Source: Strix aluco
Taxonomy: Eukaryota > Chordata > Aves > Strigiformes > Strigidae
Assembly: GCF_031877795.1 (NCBI RefSeq)
Contig: NC_133933.1
Coordinates: forward strand, 62,384,984-62,448,983
Direction: 5' to 3'
Length of the DNA stretch: 64,000 bases
Shown: one piece after another, positions 37,951 to 48,538 of the stretch
Numbering within the stretch: position 1 is the stretch's first letter
Layout of the letters: the number at the start of each line of letters is the position of its first letter
The notes under the pieces: model-generated
What the model saw: only the letters and a program-made list of their open reading frames with translations
Database searches by the model: none
What the model was told of the DNA's origin: nothing
Position numbers and translations under genes: made by a program

Positions 37951-38707
37951 GTAAGCAGGAGTGGGAAGGGGGACTCGAGCCAGGGAGGGAGATGCTGGGG
38001 GAGAGCAGTCAGTCCTCTGCTCGCCGGCTGCCGGCCAGAGCTGGAGAACTGAAAGAAAAGTAGGGAAAGACTTGGGAAGCCTCTGAAAGCGGAGGGCAGA
38101 GGGGGGCTGCTGCAGCGCCAGGACTTGCAGCCCCCGTGCTGCCTCTGCTATTGCCGGCTGTGCCCGAGATGAATGGTTTTCCTCCAGAAAACAGTTCTTG
38201 GTGGTCATCTGTCAAACTCAATTGCCTGAATTGCTAAATAAACCACCACTAGGATCATTTTACAGCTCTGCTATGGCAGGGCTGGATTTTTTTTTAAGGC
38301 AAAGTATGAGAAAGTATGTTTGAGAGTGCTACAGTTTCTGCAGCATTAAAGTGACTTTCCTAATGCAGTATGATTAATAATCCCTCTGAATCTTTTCCTT
38401 TGTATTATTCTGTCTATTCTCACTAATACTTAAAATAACTTTCAATAAATAGACAGTGTGCCCAAGCAAGAGTTATATGTTTGCGTAATGTTAAAGGAAA
38501 AAGTTTCAGTCAACACTACTACTGCTACTGAACTGGGATGGTATGGAAAACTGAAGCTTCTGCATCTGGCAGAGGTAGGTCCTGCACAGGTTTTGATCTT
38601 TCTGCATAGATTTTTAATACATAACTGTACACAAATTGTGAAAGTGCTCTGTTCTGTGGCACAGAAAAAATAAAAAAGAGGGAAATACCCAAGAAATGGA
38701 GAAGTGC

Positions 38708-38725
38708 TTTTTTTTTTTTTTTTTT
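38708..38725. repeat. Poly(T) tract
   Basis: Uninterrupted run of 18 T followed by AAAGAGG. It is not attached to a recognisable SINE or processed pseudogene, so it is recorded only as a homopolymer. Confidence 0.95.
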
Positions 38726-41700
38726 AAAGAGGGGTGATTAATTGCTTGTTCAATACAACCAAAGTTTGCTACCTCATTTATGCTTGCTGATGATATGGTC
38801 AGGAGTTAATTTTGTACACTGACGACTTCATTCTGGAAATTGTGTATTTCTTTCCCTTTAGGGTGGATGATTTGATAACATTATACAATGTATAGCAAAT
38901 TACTAGTTGCAGGCAAGGGGTGGGATATTTTTTATCTGATCACCTTCCACAGGAAGAGAGGATTCTCTGACTAGGGCACTCTGTAGCTGTGAAGCTACAA
39001 AGCAAATGTTTTAGTGGGGAAACCCAATCCTCAGTGTACTTTTTTATTCTTTTAATGTGTGAGTAGCATGCCGGTACTACAGGGGTAAACGAAAGGAAGC
39101 CCTAAGATGTGTTACTGCTGTAGGGCTCTTGGCATGCAAAAATCAAGATCTGCTTTTAATTTTCCAAGGGACTGTGTCTCAAGTTTACTTCTGGTGTCCA
39201 ACTCCCAGATCCTCTGTCCTCTTTAGGAACTCCCAGGGCTGAAGGTGGGAAAGCATTTACTTTGGAATTGACACCCTCAGGTGTTTATGAATGTGTAAAC
39301 TGAGAAGTAGAAAAAGACTATGCCAAATGCAGCGTGGTTTCCCCCTCCTGCTTGTGAAGTGGACTGTGTAATAGGTGGCAGGCAGGGAGTCCTGCAGCCA
39401 TCCCAGCGCCTGTCCCTCAGCCTGAAGCACGCTGTCTCTACCGGTTGCTACTGGAAGTTTTTCTCTGGTGCCAAGGGTTAAGAGTTGGTCCAATAGACTT
39501 GGAAAGTGTTACACTAAAAAGGGTCTTTGGGGGTTAATGTTCCTGCCTGGGATTGCTCGTCCTTGCTGCCGTTCACTTCTTCTTTTGGTAGGGTCTACAG
39601 GGCTGCCCAGAATGCACTGTTATAAACTGTGTCCTAGTCCAAAAATAACCTCTCTCCTACCCTCTCCAAAGCTGATGTTTTGGCACCTACAGTTTTGGGT
39701 GGGTACTTGTGAGAGAATGTCCCTGTAGCTGCCTGCTGACTATGGTTGTATTTGACAGCATGAGCTGGTTTCTACTGAAGCAAACAAGAGAGGAAAAGGA
39801 CAGATGTTCCTGGTGGGCATTTGGGAATCCCAGTTTGACCAGAAAGCCCCAGTCTCACCTCCTGTTGTTATCACGAGTAAGGAGGGCTGATGCAGATACC
39901 TCTTCAGGAGTTTGTCTAAGCTCAGGCAGTAAGTCTGCAGACCTGAGCTCAGTCTCTGAAGTGTTGTTCCTCCACAGCCCAGGGTGGGCAGTGAGACTGG
40001 AGCCGGGGTTTCCCTGCTTGGAGCATCCTGGCTCCTTTCAGGTGCACCATCCTCCCTGCCTGAGGCCCCAGGCCTTGAAATCCCTTGAAAGCACCACATT
40101 AATCTGCATCAGGACCTGCCAGTATGCTTACAACCAGAGTAGGTGGAGAAGAAAAGACCTTTCAGATCACAGAGTTCATTTCCCCTTCAAGGGCAGGAAA
40201 TAGACCCTTTTGACATATCAACTCTTTAACTACTGCAGCTACTGCATTAAGCCAAGATATTAGCTGGCATTCCTGGTTTTTTTTAACAAGCTTAATGGCT
40301 TTTATTTAAATGGATGTGCACTTTAGCCATTGTGTATAAATTCAATAAGATTTACAAATGGTGAAATTTGTTTTTCCTGCCAAAGAAAAATAAGTCCCTA
40401 GAGATTTAGATTGTATCAGCACTGGTGTAATATGATAAGGATCTTCAGGCTTGACTGTACCTTCCATATTGCGCTAACTTGAAAGCTATAAAGTGTAATT
40501 TAATTAAACTGCTAGTGTCTTGGGCCTAGAAGAATGAGTTGAGCAAAAGAAGGAATCTTGTCCCAGGTATGGGATGTGTAATTCTGATGCAATATATCTG
40601 TGATGCAGTTTAGACCTGTTGGGTTTAATGTTATTTTAAGAGAAGGAACCAGAAAAGGAGATTGTCCCTTTCTTGCTTAAACTGTGAAATTAGAAGTCTA
40701 TATGCAATGTAGATATGATTCACAGCATGAAAAGAAGTGTCTGGAGTCATAATGAATACTTCATGTTTAATGGGAAAAACAATGGGTTTAATTTGATCTG
40801 TGAACTACCAAACAGTTCCTAATACAGGAGGCTGTAACTCTAAAGAGACTAATGAGTGAGTGAGGAATTCTGGCTTCAAATTGGATTTTTAAGGCAAAGT
40901 AGCTCTATTTTTTTTAAAGAAAGGCATATTTGTGGTGTTTTGGTTATTCATTCTTTGAATACAGTGGTATATAATGTAAAGTATCCTGCCAAGAATACCA
41001 TGGTATAATTATTATAGTATATTTTTGTAGTAGGAATATGATTGAGATTGCAGGAATAAGAAATCTGCTTCTGATTTGTGGGAGCATGTGACCAAAGAGT
41101 GTAGTTCTAAAAAATATAATAAATTGTTTCCAGTAAGAAACTCCACATTTAATCCAGCTACAGCATTGTGCTAACCTGCCTCCCTCATTAATTTCATGTA
41201 TCTGTCCATACGCAGCGGTGCAGGAAGGGGAGGGCAGGTTCACATTCTAGCATTCTCTATTACTTTCATATTAAAAACCAAAGTAGATTAAAAGTTAATT
41301 AAGACTTCTAACCTGTAATTCTGTATCCCTGTAAGAATTCACAAAGCACATTGATTCTTTGCAAAACTTATGAACACATTAGTATCTGAAAGATAGTTAT
41401 ATACAATTTCTAAGACTTTATAAGCCATTTAAAATGGACGGTGTTTTAAGCATTAGGTGAAAGAGAATGTAAAAGTAGTTTGAAAGAAAAAATAGGAATT
41501 GCTCTGTCAATTTAAAAAAATCACAAAAAAGCTTTTCCTGATGTAAAAAACCACTGACATAGTTGCTGTACATCAAAGCCTGCAACATTTCTAACTAGAT
41601 CTGCCATTAAAAGAAGTTGATCACTTCGTATAAATGATGGGGCTTTCTGTTTCCTTTTTTATTGCTCTGAAATACTTTCAGATTCTCCATTATCCCAGCT

Positions 41701-44700
41701 CCACTAATCCTGATGACAGTCTCCTGTGGTGCACTTATGAACCACGCACTCAGAGCAGCTGCCTGTGTAAAGACCGTGGCGCTGCCTTTTCTCCTCTCCG
41801 TGCCTCCCCACTCCACTGCGCACAGTCCCGCTCTGCAGCTGGGAGCCCTTACCTGCCCTTGTGGAAATACGGTTTTCAAACAGCAAAAAGCATACATGGC
41901 GCTTTCCTCTTCCTTTGTTACTAGAGAGTAGTTGATGGGATATACTCCACCCTTTGCATATAAAGGGCCTTTGTATTAGTATTTCTTATCACCACAAAGT
42001 TTGTTGAAGCTCTGCCTTTCTTTGGCAGGCATACCCATGTGGGTGGCTGTGAGGGACTGTGCCTGGTGGCAGGGACTCAAGAATTGGTCCTATGCCCTCT
42101 TGAAAGGTATCACACTGGTGCAGGTAACAATCCTCCTGTTGAAGAAGGTCTTAAGAGGTTGTGACACATGGTTGCTGTGTAAGCTACAAGTAGGAAGAAA
42201 ATACTTAATCATCTTCTTTCTTGAATAATTTTTTGTCCTCTCCTCAAGGAAGGGCCTTCTGAAAAAGTTTAAACTGTGTCCTGGTATGTCGTAAGGAACT
42301 GAAAAGCTGCAGGCTCTCATTTTTAGGGGTGTGTCAGCTAGCTCTAGCTCTTACCTATTTTCTAGCTCTTACTCCAGCTCTTCTGTTAAAAGCCTTTTTC
42401 TTCTTAAAGACAGGAGGTTTTAAATTTAAGCTTTTCTGCTGTGTATAGTTATTGTTCCTGGTAACTCCAAAGAGTCTCATGGGTTCCTGCATTTCTTAAT
42501 GAGTTCTCACTCAGTGGTGCTAATTTGATGGAATGATGGATCCTCATCTGGACCAATCCATATTGGGTTTTTTTTTGTTGTTGTTTTTGCCATTTTTGCA
42601 CTGATGCCATGTTTAGTGAAGTGAGAATCGAGTTCCCTGTACCTCATCTGTAGATTTTCAGGGAAGCTTCAGCAGGGATTAAATGGTTTGTAGTTCACTT
42701 GCTATATATCTACCAGTGAAGGGTCGTTGTCATCAGCCATCCAAAGGAATAAAGGCATCAAAATACATCAGAGAGATAGCTTTGATGCATGTGTTCATGT
42801 CTGATGAGGGTAATTTCTTGATCCAGGCGAAAGCTTAACATTGCTAGGGCTGACATTAGTTGAACTCTTACAACAAACATTCTGGGTGGCAAGATTGTCA
42901 GTCCCAGTCAAGGAAGTCTGCTGAACCTCCCTAGGAAGATGCTACCACAATCTCTTGCCTTTTTTAACTAGTACATGGCCACTGTCCAATGCTGGCTGTG
43001 GTTGTGGAGCATTCAGTCTCCTTATGGCTCTGTGCTCACCTCCTGTCGGTCTGGAGCTTCCCATTTTCTGACCTGTAGTTTTAGAGAGTCTCAGCCTGGT
43101 TGGTGTGACTGTACTGGAAGCAGATGGGTGGCAGTAGCAAAATCATGTTTGGTGTGTGTTCCTGCTGTAGCAGATGAGACTAGCACAGGAGCCTGTCTCT
43201 TTTGGCTCAGATATCCCACTAATTCGTAATATAATAATTCCTTGTATCTCAAAAGCAAACCTAGTACTGGGATGTTATGGTTCAGTTTTGCTTGCAATAT
43301 GGTTAGAGAGTCAAGCTTTTTAAACCTTTGTTTTGAGAGATTAGGACTGCGGAGGAAAGCACCTGTGCAATTGCAGAGCACTACTTGTATGTGCACTCAC
43401 CTTAATCTTAAGAAAGGTGTTTTCCCCTCTAGTATTTATAAAGTAGTCTAGCTGTGGTGGTATTAATGACAGAATATAGGTGGCAGACGCCTCTCCAGAA
43501 CAGCTCCTGAGCTCGTGTGTTTGTTTTTCGGAGCCAAAAAAGTCTAGGGGAACCTTATGTGGAGAAGCCCCAAGGTGGGGAAATACGTTTTTAGCTCTGG
43601 GGTTATGATTTGCGTTAATTATTGGGTGTGGTGGGGATGGTGGGATTCCCAGTTTAGTATGTTTGCATAGCTGTGTTTTTTGAATGTGTCAAGGGGAACC
43701 AGGGTGAAGATTAAAAATGTCTTTTTTAGGGAATGTGGGTATAATTGAAAGCAATTAAAACTCTTAATAGTCATCTTCAGGCACAGTGAGCTGCTTTCTA
43801 AATATACTGATTATAATTGCAGAAAATATTCATAGAAGCCGGTTTTGCTTACAAGAAGTATTCATCCCTCTGCACAGGAAAGGAGAACAGCACGTTGTCG
43901 TCTGTGGTGGTAGGTTGCTGTGAGAAATATAGGGGAAACTGAACTCTGTCCCCTGCTCTGTAATTTCCAGTGCTTCCACAGTTCAAATAGTATAAAATAT
44001 GTGAGTGTTTGGAGTGAGCACAGCCAGAACTTGTCCACAACTGCCCACCCTGCCCCAGCGTCATTGCTGCCTTTGGGCACAAGTTGACTCGATCCCCTCC
44101 CCCCCTCCCCGCCATTGTAATGAGCAGAAAGAAAATCGCTCCGCAGAAGTGTGAGGCAAGAGAAAGCCATTGCAGCTGATTTTCAGGGTGATGGTCTTTG
44201 TGCAGCCTCACAGATGCCTAGATTGGCTATCGCAGCGCCCGTGAATGTTTAGCCTACCATAGCTTTCTGGATGGCTGGGATGCTGAGAAAAATCCCTCAG
44301 GGCTATTTCTATGGGATTTATTGACTGTTCTGTTGTACTGCTGACTGATTCCTGCACAGACTGAGACACTGTTTTGTAGACATTGTACCCTGAGATAAAT
44401 TTATTCGTTCACCCATTATGTGACCTGTGTATTGGATCAGACACATACAATGGACCCTGTAGGAGCAGCTCGAGCCTTGACGAATTGAATGTCTATCTTC
44501 TGAGGTTCATGACAGCAGCTTGCTCACTACCCACTCTGTTAAAAGGATTACCTAACCATTGCACAATCACTATGGAGACCAGATGGTCTTTTTGCCTGTT
44601 TCTTTAGACAAATTGGGTTCAGTGTTCCCTTATGAATAGATATAAGCCCTTCAAAGCCCCCTTGTTGAATGTACTTTCTGCTCCCAGATGAAGAATTCTG

Positions 44701-46172
44701 AATGTAAACTCATTGCTTGTTTGTGGTCTGTACCTCTTGGATCAAGGAAGGCAGTTTTACTGGGGGTTTGTGATTTGTTCAGCAGTTTAGAGCTTAGGAA
44801 GTTTGTGTGTTGTCTTCTGTTTACCTTGAATCGAAAGCCTTTTGTTCAATCCATGTTGCATGTGATATTTTTAAAACTATTTACATAAATGGGTGCACTT
44901 AGCAGCATAGGCAAATCAAACCCGCAAGGCAAGGGTTTGATAAATAGCAAATTGTTAGAGACAATAAGCAAGTTAAAGAGGTTTTTTTGGGTTGGGTTTT
45001 TTTTTTTTTGAGTGTAAGATGAAATTTCTGTGGCTTATCTATTTTATCAAATATCTTTGTGGTAACAGCCATGAATATGTTTTTATAGGTCTGTAGCATC
45101 TCTAGCATGATCCAAAGGGATATATCTCTTCTAAGTAATTTATTTGCTGACGTTTTTCTAGGCTTGCTGTTGAGACTGGTTTTAGTTCTAGTTTGCAACC
45201 TTTACCTTTGTTTTTGGTAAGGTTAGCAAAATACCTAGGTTACCAGTGAATTCCTTTAAATATCTTCAAGGTTCTTATACAGTAAATAACTACAAAACAA
45301 ATCAAAAAGAACAAAAGTCTGCATGTTCAAATCAAGTAGTTATTCAGTTGAAATTTATGAACAGTAGCCACTGAATTTATGCAGAAAATAATATTTTTTG
45401 GGGAGTAGTGTATTAAGAATGGTTTCTAGCTAAACTGTATGTTCCAAAATTGAGCCTAAGATATTGTACAGCTTCTTTTCTGCTGAGTGTTTCAATCCCT
45501 AAACTGCTGGTGTGTTCTGTGAGATTTAGCTTCCGTCCTTTTTGTTTTGAGTTGTGGCCTTTGTGTGCCAAGTAAAGAGCCAATATGTTCAGATGGTCAG
45601 GAAGAACTTGGGTCTTGTTACCTTTGGGTGTGTGCCATGCTTGGTGCTGCCTTTTTCGTGTTTTACTGGCAGATTAACTTAAAACCAGCACAAACCTAAA
45701 GAGAGCTTGCTGGGTGGTTGGTGGAGTGAATTGTGTGGTGGCCTTTCACTGCAAGGGTCATAGTTGGAATCCAGGCACGGGGAAGGATAAACAGATGCTG
45801 CGGGACATTGCTCTGATCAGTTTGGTCCACGTTGTAATAGATCACCACATAATCCAGCCATCTGTAATTGGTCTTCCAAAAAGAAAACTGGAGGGGTCTT
45901 AAAGTTTGCCCTAACTTGTCAGCGAGAGAGGAAAAAGGACAAAATTAGAAAATAAAACACTTACCCAAACAGTGACTTAATTGTATTAATTCAATGTCAG
46001 TTGGTAAAGTATGTTTATAAAATGTATGTCTAAAGTCCAGGAATCCCGTCAACCAGGCCTCTCTTCTCCATTTGTAACCAGCCTGATTTTTTTTTTGGTA
46101 TTCATTTTGCTTACATCTGGAGTAAGTTCTATTTGACTGAGAACCCTTTTTTGTCTTTTTGGTGTTTTCTAG

Positions 46173-46284
46173 GAAGTCTGCGTGCAACTCCATCCTGGTT
46201 TTGGCAAGTGTAGCGGCTGGCCACGAGGACAATGCAGAGCATGCTAACTGCTAACCGTGCCGGTGTTTAAGAGTGATCCTACAG
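46173..46284 (+). other. Candidate small non-coding exon upstream of TIAM2 start exon
   Basis: A strong polypyrimidine tract with acceptor (TTTGGTGTTTTCTAG ending at 46172) is followed by about 110 bp that holds several CpG dinucleotides in an otherwise CpG-poor stretch. A weak donor (ACAG|GTTTGC) lies at 46284/46285, with alternatives upstream. It lies 1.06 kb before the TIAM2 start exon. No long frame crosses it, so it could only be 5' UTR. It could equally be a chance decoy. Confidence 0.2.
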
Positions 46285-47305
46285 GTTTGCTCTTCATTTT
46301 ATACTGTGCTTTTCATCTAGAAGTGCTAAGGGCTAGAAGTAGGGAAGTTAAAACTCTAGAAGATAAGATTATTTTTTCACAATGGCTTATTTTGACAAAA
46401 TTTTAATGAGGCTGCAGCATATTCTCCTAAGAGTGGTTGTCTGAGATCCGATGTGCAAAAAGACGTAGTACTGATGGAAAAAGTTCTTTGATGTTGTTTC
46501 TGTAAATTACAAACAGTGAATATTCAATCCAAGTAACAAAAAAACCAGATCAATATTTTTTTACTTTGGGGTACACTTCATGTAGGTCCAAAATCTTCAG
46601 TCATCTCACTGGAGCAATTTGACTGCTCCAATGTGTGCCATTCACTGTGAATTCAGTAAAAAGCTGAAAAGCATTTTACTAAGTGAACTGTCGAACTGTG
46701 CCATGCAGAGTGAACATAATGCAGTTTTGTGATGTAATGGAAGATGAGGGTATTTGCTAACCAAGTTTTTTTGGGTTTTTTTTGGTGTGGGGTTTTTTTT
46801 CCTTTCTCCTTGATTGACTCCATTTAAACACGGAGTTAGAGTTTGCTGAACAGTTTATTGAGGCAGCACTTGGTTGCACAGAAACCAGTCAAGCTGAAAC
46901 TGCAGTGGGCTTGTCTCCTGGCAGAAGGGTTTTCTCTGAAAGTACAGTTCACTTTACATCTAAGTTATGATTATCTTGCTGTCTCCCTTTCATTATGCCA
47001 TTGTTCTTGGGAGCCAGAGATTTTGTAAGTTATAAGAAAAGGATGTTGCCAAGGGTGTGGGTGGAGAAAGGTGTTGACATGATTTCAATGGAGCTAGATT
47101 CCAGCTTTATAACAGAGGGGTAATGAGGCATGCAGAGAATAGGCTTTTCTAGCCTGCCCCTAAAATAAGTTCAGCTATGAATTTTAATGTTGTAAATGGC
47201 TATTTAATGGATTTTTGGAAACAATTGTTTCATATCATTTTTTAAAAAGGCACTTTCCTGTGTAGAGGGTAAAAATGGTCTGTTACTTTTCGCTCTGTCT
47301 TCTAG

Positions 47306-47344
47306 CCATTGTTTCTAATGAAACTCTTCTTAATTTAGTGGAAA
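47306..47344 (+). promoter_or_regulatory. TIAM2: TIAM2 5' UTR segment with alternative splice acceptors and a small uORF
   Basis: Two acceptors precede the start codon. The first, CGCTCTGTCTTCTAG, ends at 47305 and has the better pyrimidine tract. The second, CTCTTCTTAATTTAG, ends at 47338. Use of the first includes an ATG at 47318 opening a six-codon frame closed by TAG at 47336-47338, in the same frame as TIAM2. Use of the second removes that frame and leaves only six bases of leader before the ATG in this exon. The start context GGAAAATGG has A at -3 and G at +4, a strong Kozak match. Confidence 0.55.
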
Positions 47345-48538
47345 ATGGGGAATTCAGAAAGCCAATACAGTCTTCAGTCAAAAAATCATGCTGCTGCTAC
47401 AGCTGGTGCCAAGCAGAAGCCTTGTTCTCTGAAAATTCGCAGCATTCATGCTAAAGATGAAAAGTCTTGCTCTATGCATGGATGGGGACATACCAGTAGC
47501 AGCTCGAACTACAAATCGAGGTCCCTTGCCAGAAGCTGCCTTTCACACTTCAAGAATAGTCAGCCTTATTCATCTAGACTCGGTGACACTGTGGTAAAGG
47601 TCTCTAAAAGCAATGTCCATGCCAAACACAGGACAAATGCCTCAGGGGACTACTGCCAAGGAAATAACGCGGTGTTTTTTCCCGAGAATGGTTTCCACTA
47701 TATTGGCCTTCAAACTGGAAGTAATCATGCTGCCTCTCGAGAATGCAATGGACACATTTTAAATTGCTATGGAAAGAATGAGAGTTTTGCATCAACCTCC
47801 CCATCAGAGGATAGGAGAAGTCCGAAAGTTCTCATTAAAACTCTGGGGAAGCTGGATGGTTGCTTGAGGGTTGAGTTCCACAACAGCAGCAACAGCAAGG
47901 TACCGACCGAGGAGTCTAGTGGACCGGTCCAGTTGCTGAGGTATTCACCTGCCTTGGAATCTAAGACGAATAACCTGCTCGATGTCAGGAGGAACTCCAG
48001 CGCAGATTGTTCTTCAAGCCATCGTCTGTCACCTACTGATTCAAGGCTTCGATCTAGTAAAGGAAGCTCCCTCAGCTCTGAGTCTTCATGGTATGACTCT
48101 CTCTGGGGAAATGCTGGAGATATCAATGAGTTGGATGGTCCATATTTAACGAGGAGCACTCCAGATACAAGCATTCATGCCAGTTTCCCAGCAAGCGACA
48201 ACAAGAAGTCTTTCAACCAAAGTTCATCTCTTTCCTCACTTCGAGATCTCTATAAGGATACAAATTTGGAAAGCACTCCTTCACCTGGAATCAGGTTGTC
48301 TGATGAATATATTGACACTCATGGTAGCCTAAGCAACCGTGTCTCATTTGCCTCAGACATTGATGTTCCCTCCAGGGTAGAGCAGGGAAGTCCTGCACAT
48401 TACTCCTCTTACACACTCCCATGCAGAAAGTCCAAGCCCCTCAGTGAGGATGCATCCAAGAAGGATACGTTAAAAAACCGAATGCGACGTATCAGTGACT
48501 GGACGGGAAGTCTCTCGAGGAAGAAGAGGAAGCTGCAG
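47345..48538 (+). CDS. TIAM2: TIAM2 start-codon exon, residues 1-398
   Basis: First coding exon of the Rac exchange factor TIAM2. The protein opens Met-Gly-Asn-Ser-Glu-Ser, an N-myristoylation-type signal (Gly2, Ser6) as in TIAM1. The N-terminus then follows the vertebrate TIAM2 pattern: Leu-Lys-Ile-Arg near residues 28-31, Lys-Ser-Arg-Ser-Leu-Ala-Arg-Ser-Cys near 58-66, Ser-Pro-Lys-Val-Leu-Ile-Lys-Thr-Leu-Gly-Lys-Leu-Asp around 158-170, and a Ser-rich stretch Ser-Ser-Lys-Gly-Ser-Ser-Leu-Ser-Ser-Glu-Ser-Ser-Trp-Tyr. It is Ser-rich, probably disordered, with no folded domain. It ends in a basic cluster, Arg-Met-Arg-Arg-Ile-Ser (379-384) and Arg-Lys-Lys-Arg-Lys (392-396). The donor CAG|GTATGT follows Gln398, phase 0. 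Reading through would add nine codons and stop. The start is chosen from the strong Kozak context and match to the family N-terminus. Confidence 0.97.

Larger units (their letters stand above)
37951..47305. other. Probable 5' intron or flank of TIAM2
   Basis: If the donor at 37951 is real, this is the intron leading to the start-codon exon. The CpG-rich block continues to about 38200. A T run lies at 38708-38725. Reading frames such as 39709-40203 (164 codons) overlap a long frame on the other strand and show no domain. A short local duplication around CTAGCTCTTAC lies at about 42340-42375, and T/G-rich low complexity at about 46768-46800. A candidate small exon at 46173-46284 is listed separately. 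Confidence 0.5.

Noticed and set aside
39709..40203. 164-codon plus-strand frame, the longest outside TIAM2 and CR1 on this strand
   Set aside because: A 119-codon frame overlaps it on the opposite strand. Composition is not protein-like in order, there is no known domain, and it lies in the presumed TIAM2 5' intron.
40130..40205. Possible diverged CR1 end (AAGACCTTTCAGATCACAGA)
   Set aside because: The resemblance to GAAGAGACCTTCAAGATCA is short and has no supporting flanking landmarks.
41940..41980. TATAAAGG motif as a promoter
   Set aside because: An isolated TATA-like string in AT-rich DNA, without an initiator, CpG enrichment or downstream exon.
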